A stretch of 7,713 nt of DNA from an uncultured Prevotella sp. (lineage in GTDB: Bacteria > Bacteroidota > Bacteroidia > Bacteroidales > Bacteroidaceae): assembly GCA_946998205.1 (NCBI GenBank), contig CAMPYJ010000065.1, forward strand, positions 1 to 7,713, written 5' to 3'. This document shows, one piece after another, positions 1-5,971 of this stretch. The notes under the pieces were generated by a model. That model saw only the letters and a program-made list of their open reading frames with translations, did no database searches and was not told the DNA's origin. The position numbers and the translations under genes are program-made. Each line of letters begins with the position of its first letter. Positions within the stretch are counted from its first letter, which is position 1.

Positions 1-204
1 CAGTCGTATAGCTCGCTATACTCCTTCACTCACAAACAAATTGACCTCAAAAAAAAGTCTCACAATCTGTCAAAGCTAATTTATAGAACCGCCCTAAAAA
101 AAAAGCAACAGGCAGGCAGGAAGCGCATTATCCATTATTTTTCCTAAAAAACGATTTTATCACACATGAACAATGAGCTTGCTTGATAACAGCATTGAGT
201 TTGG

Positions 205-250
205 GTGTCAAAGTCAACGCCTTTCAAGTTCGAACCCATTGACTTTACAC
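205..250. repeat. Inverted repeat / stem-loop upstream of rlmD
   Basis: The arms GTGT-C-AAAGTCAA (205-217) and TTGACTTTACAC (239-250) pair over 12 base pairs with a single bulged C at 209. The 21-base loop contains the perfect 8-base palindrome GTTCGAAC (228-235). No T-run follows on either strand, so an intrinsic terminator is not well supported. It could be an operator-like site or the end structure of an upstream transcript. The pairing is seen directly; any role is inferred. Confidence 0.5.
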
Positions 251-358
251 GCCAATCCGCATGCTATTGAAAAGGCATGGGTAGCAGGCATCACACGACC
301 ATGATTTTTAAGGTGCTGAGCCGGTTCAATTGTTCTTCAAGAAAATATTGTCAAATTG

Positions 359-390
359 TTTGGACAATTACAGATTTTAGCTTAATTTTA
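359..390 (+). promoter_or_regulatory. Probable Bacteroidota-type promoter of rlmD-ansA
   Basis: TTTG (359-362) is followed after 20 bases by TAATTTTA (383-390). This fits the Bacteroidota sigma consensus TTTG-N19-21-TAnnTTTG except for the last base. Transcription would begin around 395-398, giving a very short leader before the ATG at 409. That agrees with 409, not 277, being the true rlmD start. A 6-bp palindrome, AATTGT TTGG ACAATT (354-369), overlaps the -33 element and could be a repressor site. Confidence 0.45.
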
Positions 391-408
391 CCAACCAAAA
401 CGAACAAG

Positions 409-1839
409 ATGTCAAGAAAAAAGAAGCCCTTACCTTTATTAGAAAACATCCTGATAACGGACGTTGCCGCCGAGGGTAAATCGTTGGCACGCATTGACGA
501 CATGGTCGTGTTTGTGCCGTTTGCAGTTCCCGGAGACGTGGTAGACCTGCAAGTACGCAAAAAGAAACACCACTATTGTGAAGCCGAAGTGGTACGTTTC
601 GTTGAATACAGTGACGTTCGGCAAAAGCCAGTGTGCCAGCACTTTGGCATTTGTGGTGGATGCAAGTGGCAAATGCTGCCCTACAATGAACAACTCAAGG
701 CCAAACAAAAGCAAGTACACGACCAACTGGAGCGGATCGGCAAGATAGAATTGCCCGAGTTCAGGCCCATCATGGGGTCGGAAAAGACGTATGAATACCG
801 CAACAAACTGGAGTTTGGTTGCTCCAACAAACGATGGCTGACCTGGGAGGAAGTAACCGGCGGCGTGAAATACGAACACATGAATGCCATTGGTTTTCAC
901 ATCACGGGAGCCTTTGACAAGATATATCCCATCGAGAAATGTTGGCTCATGGATGACCTCTGCAACCAAATCAGAAACTGCATCCGCGACTATGCCATCG
1001 ACCACGACATCAGCTTCTTTGACCTCAGGGCACAAACGGGTCTGCTGCGCGACATCATGATACGCAGTGCGAACACAGGTGAATGGATGGCGCTGGTTCA
1101 GTTTAAGTTCCAGGAAGAGGGTGACGAGCAGCGCGCGCATGCACTGTTGCAGCATGTGGCTGACGCTTTTCCACAGATAACGTCCCTGCTTTACGTGGAC
1201 AACCAAAAGTGTAACGACACCTTTGGCGACCAAACGGTAGTGGTGTTCAAGGGAAAGGATCACATCACGGAGACCATGGGCGGCCTGAAGTTCAAAGTGG
1301 CAGCCAAGAGTTTCTATCAAACCAACACCAATCAGGCTTACCATCTTTACAGCGTGGCGCGCGAATTCGCGCAACTTACCGGCAAAGAGCTGGTTTACGA
1401 CCTGTACACGGGAACGGGCACCATTGCCAACTTCGTTGCCGGAGAGGCCCGACAAGTCATCGGCATTGAATATGTAGAAGACGCCATCAAGGATGCGAAA
1501 GTCAACTCGGCGACCAACGGCATACACAACACCCTGTTCTACGCGGGCGACATGAAGGACATTCTTACCGAGGAATTCATAGACGAACATGGCCGTCCTG
1601 ATGTCATCATCACGGATCCACCACGCGCCGGCATGCACCCGGATGTGGTTCGTACCATTCTCGAAGCAGCGCCTCAACGCATCGTATACGTCAGTTGCAA
1701 TCCTGCAACTCAGGCGCGCGACCTGCAAATGCTGGATGTGCAGTACCGCGTGGTGGCCGTCCAACCCGTTGACATGTTCCCCCACACGCCACATGTTGAG
1801 AACGTGGTACTGCTTGAGCAACGTGGGGCAAGCATCTAA
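409..1839 (+). CDS. rlmD: 23S rRNA (uracil-C5)-methyltransferase RlmD (RumA family)
   Basis: The 476-residue protein transfers a methyl group from S-adenosylmethionine to C5 of a uracil in 23S rRNA (U1939 in E. coli). Residues 10-65 fit a TRAM RNA-binding domain. A 4Fe-4S cluster motif follows: C76-x5-C82-x2-C85, with C178 as the likely fourth ligand. The Rossmann methyltransferase domain (about 290-476) has FYQTN (302-306), the SAM loop DLYTGTGTIA (331-340), the acidic SAM-ribose residue E354, DPPRAG (403-408), the nucleophile C430 in SCNPAT and the catalytic base E464 in HVENV. The start at 409 is chosen because MSRKKKPLPLLE matches the family N-terminus, whereas the upstream in-frame ATG at 277 adds 44 unrelated residues and would span the predicted promoter. 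Site specificity (1939 alone, or also 747) cannot be decided here. The stop lies 12 bases before ansA, so the two are probably co-transcribed. Confidence 0.93.
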   Translation: MSRKKKPLPLLENILITDVAAEGKSLARIDDMVVFVPFAVPGDVVDLQVRKKKHHYCEAEVVRFVEYSDVRQKPVCQHFGICGGCKWQMLPYNEQLKAKQKQVHDQLERIGKIELPEFRPIMGSEKTYEYRNKLEFGCSNKRWLTWEEVTGGVKYEHMNAIGFHITGAFDKIYPIEKCWLMDDLCNQIRNCIRDYAIDHDISFFDLRAQTGLLRDIMIRSANTGEWMALVQFKFQEEGDEQRAHALLQHVADAFPQITSLLYVDNQKCNDTFGDQTVVVFKGKDHITETMGGLKFKVAAKSFYQTNTNQAYHLYSVAREFAQLTGKELVYDLYTGTGTIANFVAGEARQVIGIEYVEDAIKDAKVNSATNGIHNTLFYAGDMKDILTEEFIDEHGRPDVIITDPPRAGMHPDVVRTILEAAPQRIVYVSCNPATQARDLQMLDVQYRVVAVQPVDMFPHTPHVENVVLLEQRGASI

Positions 1840-1851
1840 AACAAACGCACA

Positions 1852-2907
1852 ATGAAACGAACAAACAAGGTTTTATTAATCTACACCGGCGGAACCATCG
1901 GCATGGGAAAGGATGTCAAGACCGGTGCGTTGGAGCCTCTCGACTTTCATCATTTGGTTGAGAACGTGCCGGAGTTTGAGTTGATTCAGACAGATGTTGA
2001 CGTCTATCAGTTCACTCCTCCCATCGACTCAAGTGACATGACCCCAATCATGTGGGCAAAGCTGGTGAACATCATCAGCGAGCGCTATGAACAGTATGAC
2101 GGATTCGTCATCCTGCACGGTACTGACACCATGGCATACACGGCCTCGGCACTGTCGTTCATGTTGGAGAACCTCACGAAGCCTGTCATTCTGACTGGCA
2201 GTCAGTTGCCTATCGGGGTGTTGAGGACAGACGGAAAGGAAAATCTCATATCGAGCATAGAACTGGCATCGGCGCACCATGAAGACGGAACGGCCATCGC
2301 TCCAGAGGTGTGCATCTATTTCAACGGCCGTCTGCTGCGGGGCAATCGCAGTACGAAACAGAACGCAGACGGATTCAATGCGTTCGATTCGTTCAACTAT
2401 CCTCATCTCTGTGATGCAGGCGTGAACTTCACCTATCATGAACATCTTGTTTTGAAACCCGACTTCAGCAAGCCTATGATTCCCCATACGCGCCTGAATC
2501 CTCATGTGATGGTTTTCTCACTCTTTCCCGGTTTGCAAGAAGATATTGTGCAACAGATTCTCGAGGTGCCCAACCTGAGGGGTGTCGTGATGCGCAGTTA
2601 CGGAAGCGGAAACGCACCGCAGAAAGCATGGCTCACGCGGCTGCTTAGTCAAGCGGCAGAAAGGGGCGTCGTCATCGTCAACATCAGTCAGTGCATATGC
2701 GGAAACGTGGAGATGACGCGTTATGGCAATGGCTATCAATTGCAACATGCGGGGGTCGTCAGCGGCTATGACAGCACCGTTGAAGCAGCCATTGCCAAGC
2801 TGATGTTTCTGCAGGCTCAGTATGATGACCATGGCCTGATTTGCCAAAAGATGAAACAGTCGATAGCAGGAGAGATTACCCTTCCTCCGAACGTCATCAT
2901 GAACTGA
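1852..2907 (+). CDS. ansA: Type I (cytoplasmic) L-asparaginase
   Basis: The 351-residue enzyme hydrolyses L-asparagine to aspartate and ammonia. Both signature motifs of the bacterial asparaginase family are intact: YTGGTIG (11-17), with the nucleophile T15, and HGTDTM (89-94), with T91 and D92 of the second catalytic triad. The lysine of that triad fits K169 in GNRSTK. TGSQLP (115-120) and RSYGSGNAP (248-256) are further conserved segments. There is no signal peptide, and the length and N-terminus match the cytosolic type I enzymes rather than the periplasmic type II. The ATG is 12 bases after the rlmD stop, with no promoter or terminator between them, so it should be expressed from the rlmD promoter. 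Pairing an rRNA modification gene with asparagine catabolism has no obvious functional logic. The gene ends with TGA and converges on the fusion gene 202 bases further on. Confidence 0.94.
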   Translation: MKRTNKVLLIYTGGTIGMGKDVKTGALEPLDFHHLVENVPEFELIQTDVDVYQFTPPIDSSDMTPIMWAKLVNIISERYEQYDGFVILHGTDTMAYTASALSFMLENLTKPVILTGSQLPIGVLRTDGKENLISSIELASAHHEDGTAIAPEVCIYFNGRLLRGNRSTKQNADGFNAFDSFNYPHLCDAGVNFTYHEHLVLKPDFSKPMIPHTRLNPHVMVFSLFPGLQEDIVQQILEVPNLRGVVMRSYGSGNAPQKAWLTRLLSQAAERGVVIVNISQCICGNVEMTRYGNGYQLQHAGVVSGYDSTVEAAIAKLMFLQAQYDDHGLICQKMKQSIAGEITLPPNVIMN

Positions 2908-2908
2908 C

Positions 2909-3013
2909 CATTCGTTACGCCAGTATAAGCATGCGTTACCCCAGTTAAAGGGATGGTAACAAACGAGCTGAAACAGCCCGAATGTTTTCAAAGCCAACCT
3001 CTAACTGGGGTAA
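2909..3013. repeat. Compound repeat: two direct copies and one inverted copy of a TTAC(C/G)CCAGT unit
   Basis: Two direct copies, CATTCGTTACGCCAGT (2909-2924) and CATGCGTTACCCCAGT (2930-2945), match at 14 of 16 bases and are spaced exactly 21 bases apart. The second also forms the left arm (TTACCCCAGTTA, 2936-2947) of a perfect 12-bp inverted repeat whose right arm is TAACTGGGGTAA (3002-3013). Pairing continues inward after one mismatch (AGG 2949-2951 with CCT 2998-3000, then TGG 2954-2956 with CCA 2994-2996). A small hairpin, GCTG-AAA-CAGC (2967-2977), sits near the centre. The element begins one base after the ansA stop. No T-run follows either arm. It could be a REP/MITE-like intergenic repeat, a protein-binding site or a Rho-type transcript end. 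Confidence 0.6.
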
Positions 3014-3040
3014 ATCATTCATCCCGAACACCTGTCTTAT

Positions 3041-3086
3041 ATGCTTCGCAAATACCTTTTCTGAGGGAAAAGATATTTGCTTGCAT
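3041..3086. terminator. Hairpin between convergent genes, possible bidirectional terminator
   Basis: GCAAATA (3048-3054) pairs perfectly with TATTTGC (3074-3080). After one C-A mismatch, CTTTTC (3056-3061) pairs with GAAAAG (3067-3072) around a five-base TGAGG loop. A further ATGC (3041-3044) / GCAT (3083-3086) can pair outside a small internal loop. It lies 24 bases beyond the stop of the - strand fusion gene and 133 bases beyond ansA, a position expected for a shared terminator. There is no T-run on either side, so intrinsic termination is uncertain, but the fold itself is clear. Confidence 0.4.
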
Positions 3087-3109
3087 TCAAACAGACGTAA
3101 ACGTCAAAC

Positions 3110-5098
3110 CTATACTTTATATTCTACAAACGCCTCCATGGCCTCGTAGCATGCCAATCCCAAACTGTCGTAAAGTGCCGCGGTAGCATGATTGCGGTCT
3201 TCGGAGCGCTGCCAGAACAAACGTTCGTCATTGCCAAGGAATGGTGCGCTCTCCATTTGACTTTGATGTTTCAAGATGCTGTTGCGCTTAGCACGCAACT
3301 CTTCAGGACTCATGGGCACGCACATCTCAATGTTTTCAATTTCCCATTCAGCCCATGCGCCGCGATACATCCACACTCTGCAATCATTCAACCATTCGGC
3401 TCCATCTTCTTTTTCAAGGTCGAGAGCGGCCAACACGGCATCAGTACATTTCTTATGAGTACCATGAGGGTCGGCCAAGTCGCCCGCTACATATATCTGA
3501 TGCGGCTTGACCTCCTGCAAGAGTTGACGCACAATCTCAACGTCCTTTTCCGTCATCGGCAGTTTTTCAATCTTACCCGACTCGTAGAAAGGCAAGTCAA
3601 GGAAGTGAACATGGTCTAATGGCACGCCATTGTATGTGCAGGCCGTGCGTGCCTCGCCACGCCGAATCAAGCCCTTGATGGTTCTTACATCTAAAGTGTC
3701 GATGTCACCATCCTTCTTGTTTGCCAGGAATTTCTTGATTTCACTATATTTTTGTTTAATCACCTTATCTTTCTCGCCATCGAATATCTGATTAAATCCA
3801 TTGATGAAGTGCATGAATCGCGTTACTTCTTCATCGCCTACAGCAATGTTTCCACTGGTTTCGTAAGCCACATGAAGATCGTGTCCCTGCTGAACAAGTC
3901 GGCGTAAGGTACCACCCATGGAGATTACATCATCGTCGGGATGTGGAGAAAAGACAATTACCCGTTTGGGAAAAGGTTTCGCACGCTCTGGACGATATGT
4001 GTCATCAGCATTGGGTTTGCCACCGGGCCAACCCGTAATGGTATGCTGTAAGTCGTTAAAAATCTTAATGTTGGCATTGTATGCCGAACCATAAAGTGCC
4101 AACAACTCGCTCAAACCGTGGTCGTTGTAATCTTTATTCGTCAACTTTAAGATAGGTTTTCCGGTGAGCTGGCATAACCATACCAATGCTGAGCGCACCA
4201 ATTTATCGGTCCACTGGCACGATTTTACAAGCCAAGGGTGCACGATACGTGTCAGACGAGATGCGGCAGGCAGGTCGATAACCACCTCTACGTTGTTGTG
4301 AGTTTGCAAGAATGAGGCAGGAAGAGCATCGGTAATTACGCCCTCAACGGTCTTTTGAATAACCTCAGCCTTCTCTTCACTCCAAGCTGCAAGAAATATT
4401 TTCTTTGCTTTCAACAGGGTTGCTACACCCATGGTGATAGAGCAAGGAGGTACTTGTTCGTTCGTTCCAAAGCTCAAAGTCATTTCTTGTCGTAGTACAT
4501 TGTCTACTAAGATAATGCGCGAATTGCTGGTAACAGTAGAGCCTGGCACGTTGCAAGCGATATTTCCACTACGGCCAATACCAATCAACATCACGTCAAT
4601 ACCACCAAATGTGTTGATACGCTCCTCATATAAACGACAATGATTCTGCACATCGTCTTGCGAAATGCTACCATCTAAGGTGAATATGTTTTTCTTGTCG
4701 ATGTCTACATGGTCTAAGAAGCGCGTGCACAACTGGTTGATACTGCTGTGTTGCGATTTGGATGTGAGAGGGAAATATTCATACGCATTGAAAACAACGA
4801 CATTGCTAAAGCTCAACTGTTTGGCTTCGTACATGTCAATCAGCTCTTTGAAAATTGGCGTTAGTGACAACCCCGTACCCAAACCAAGTACGCAATACTT
4901 GCCTTCCTTTTGCTTATCCTTAATAATGGCAGCTATGTTTTCTGCCACATGCCTCACGCCTTCTTCTTCTTTTGCAAAGATGTTCGTGTGTATTTTTTCG
5001 TAACGCGTCAACTCCGAACGGTCTATGGCCGTTTTGGGTCGGTATATTTCAACCGGAATTTTGGTTAATACAATCTCTGAACTTAGATTTAGATTCAT
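3110..5098 (-). CDS. Fusion of a catalytically degenerate NagB-like domain with a PIG-L/LmbE-type deacetylase
   Basis: The 662-residue protein has two parts. Residues 1-285 align with glucosamine-6-phosphate deaminase (FNAYEY 103-108, GIGRSGNIACNVP 173-185, K243-x7-VEG), but the four catalytic residues of E. coli NagB are replaced: D72 by Y106, D141 by S177, H143 by N179 and E148 by V184. By eye, phosphate-binding R172 aligns with T207, while the K208 equivalent (K243) remains. Residues 376-662 form a PIG-L deacetylase with SPHPDDD (384-390; zinc H386 and D389, catalytic D388) and DPHGTH (543-548; H545 and H548). These enzymes remove N-acetyl groups from GlcNAc-containing molecules. A linker of about 90 residues joins the halves. 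No signal peptide, so cytoplasmic. Bacteroides homologues of this length are annotated as putative deaminase-like proteins (BT_0258 type, from memory). It follows nagB by 60 bases; I found no promoter in that gap, only a weak hairpin with a T-run. The start MNLNLSSEIV is the ATG at 5098; the stop is TAG. The substrate is unknown; amino-sugar metabolism is inferred from context. Confidence 0.9.
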   Translation of the reverse strand: MNLNLSSEIVLTKIPVEIYRPKTAIDRSELTRYEKIHTNIFAKEEEGVRHVAENIAAIIKDKQKEGKYCVLGLGTGLSLTPIFKELIDMYEAKQLSFSNVVVFNAYEYFPLTSKSQHSSINQLCTRFLDHVDIDKKNIFTLDGSISQDDVQNHCRLYEERINTFGGIDVMLIGIGRSGNIACNVPGSTVTSNSRIILVDNVLRQEMTLSFGTNEQVPPCSITMGVATLLKAKKIFLAAWSEEKAEVIQKTVEGVITDALPASFLQTHNNVEVVIDLPAASRLTRIVHPWLVKSCQWTDKLVRSALVWLCQLTGKPILKLTNKDYNDHGLSELLALYGSAYNANIKIFNDLQHTITGWPGGKPNADDTYRPERAKPFPKRVIVFSPHPDDDVISMGGTLRRLVQQGHDLHVAYETSGNIAVGDEEVTRFMHFINGFNQIFDGEKDKVIKQKYSEIKKFLANKKDGDIDTLDVRTIKGLIRRGEARTACTYNGVPLDHVHFLDLPFYESGKIEKLPMTEKDVEIVRQLLQEVKPHQIYVAGDLADPHGTHKKCTDAVLAALDLEKEDGAEWLNDCRVWMYRGAWAEWEIENIEMCVPMSPEELRAKRNSILKHQSQMESAPFLGNDERLFWQRSEDRNHATAALYDSLGLACYEAMEAFVEYKV

Positions 5099-5158
5099 AT
5101 TTTTTACATATATTAAAAAGGGCTAATAGCTTTTGTACACTACTCGCCCCTTGGGTTA

Positions 5159-5950
5159 TTAAATATTATCTTTCTCAATGTCTTTAAAATAACGATACGT
5201 TCCTACCTTCAGATCGTCTGTCGCAGGTTCATCACAAACGATGATACCATGCGGATGTTGCTGAAGCACACTGATGGTCCAATAGTGGGTAACCGGACCT
5301 TCTACCGCAGCTTGCAAGGCGCGAGCCTTGTGATGACCATTGCATAGTATCATCACTTCCCGAGCATCCATCACCGTACCCACGCCAACCGTCAATGCGT
5401 GTTTTGGAACTTTGTTGACATCGTTGTCGAAGAATCGGCTGTTGGCGATGATTGTGTCGCTGGTCAGTGTTTTGACGCGCGTGCGGGACGTCAAAGACGA
5501 ACAAGGTTCGTTGAAAGCGATATGACCGTCCGGGCCAATGCCGCCGATAAACAAGTCGATACCGCCAGCAGCCTTAATCTTCTCTTCGTACGCCTTGCAT
5601 TCAGCCTCCAAATCCTTCGCGTTGCCGTTAAGAATGTGGATGTTTTCCTTGGGACAGTCAACATGGTCAAACAGATTCCGCGCCATGAATGAATGATAGC
5701 TTTCGGGATGCGATTCCGGCAAACCCACATACTCGTCCATGTTAAAGGTCATCACGTTTTTAAATGACACTCTACCCTCTTGACAAGCCTTTACCAAGCA
5801 AGCATACATGCCTTCCGGAGACGAACCGGTGGGCAAGCCCAACACGAAAGGACGCTCGGGTGTTGGATTGAACTTGTTAATACGCTCGATGACATGTTCG
5901 GCTGCCCAACGTGACAGCGACTCGTAATTTTTTTCTATAATGACTCTCAT
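5159..5950 (-). CDS. nagB: Glucosamine-6-phosphate deaminase
   Basis: The 263-residue enzyme converts glucosamine-6-phosphate to fructose-6-phosphate and ammonia, feeding amino sugars into glycolysis. Numbering coincides with the 266-residue E. coli NagB: D72 in FNMDEYVGL, D141, H143 and E148 in GIGPDGHIAFNEP, phosphate ligands R172 and K208, and the loop LPTGSSP (39-45). The residues that bind the allosteric activator GlcNAc-6-phosphate in E. coli are also present (S151, S152, R158, K160, Y254), so allosteric activation is plausible. I chose the ATG at 5950 (MRVIIEKNYE), which matches the family N-terminus; a TTG two codons upstream is less likely. It lies 21 bases after the hexosaminidase stop and 60 bases before the fusion gene, in the same direction, which suggests an operon. 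It is the active counterpart of the degenerate domain in the next gene. Confidence 0.96.
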   Translation of the reverse strand: MRVIIEKNYESLSRWAAEHVIERINKFNPTPERPFVLGLPTGSSPEGMYACLVKACQEGRVSFKNVMTFNMDEYVGLPESHPESYHSFMARNLFDHVDCPKENIHILNGNAKDLEAECKAYEEKIKAAGGIDLFIGGIGPDGHIAFNEPCSSLTSRTRVKTLTSDTIIANSRFFDNDVNKVPKHALTVGVGTVMDAREVMILCNGHHKARALQAAVEGPVTHYWTISVLQQHPHGIIVCDEPATDDLKVGTYRYFKDIEKDNI

Positions 5951-5971
5951 CTTCAATTAATTTATTAATGA

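Larger units (their letters stand above)
1..408. other. Left intergenic region without a recognised gene
   Basis: This AT-rich stretch precedes rlmD. It contains a small perfect inverted repeat at the edge (GTATAG 6-11 / CTATAC 16-21), A-runs near 50 and 96, a triple CAGG repeat around 110-121, a stem-loop at 205-250 and a promoter-like element at 359-390. Frame 1 is open from base 1 to a TAA at 145-147 (48 codons, lysine-rich), which could be the tail of a gene entering from the left. However, three of its five leucine codons are CTA, rarely used in the neighbouring genes, and I recognise no family, so I do not call it a CDS. An in-frame ATG at 277 would extend rlmD upstream, but the extra 44 residues do not resemble the start of the RlmD family. 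Confidence 0.6.

Noticed and set aside
221..241. GTTCGAACCC resembling a tRNA T-loop
   Set aside because: The bases flanking it cannot form a T-stem, and no acceptor, D or anticodon arm is found on either strand.
277..408. In-frame upstream ATG that would add 44 residues to RlmD
   Set aside because: The added residues do not resemble the family, the promoter-like element lies inside this stretch, and the ATG at 409 gives a typical RlmD N-terminus.
439..1821. A 460-codon open frame on the - strand antisense to almost all of rlmD
   Set aside because: It lies wholly within a well-supported gene, has no recognisable domain, and such long antisense openings arise when the sense gene avoids TTA, CTA and TCA codons.
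2953..3186. 77-codon open frame on the + strand across the convergent intergenic region
   Set aside because: It runs through the inverted repeats and into the 3' end of the fusion gene on the other strand, and its product resembles no known protein.
5099..5158. Hairpin AAAAG (5116-5120) / CTTTT (5130-5134) as a terminator between nagB and the fusion gene
   Set aside because: The stem is only five base pairs, mostly A-T. It is too weak to call, and the genes otherwise look co-transcribed; partial attenuation remains possible.
5951..5956. TTG start two codons upstream of the nagB ATG
   Set aside because: The ATG at 5950 gives the usual MRVIIE start and places the catalytic residues at the same numbers as in E. 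coli NagB.
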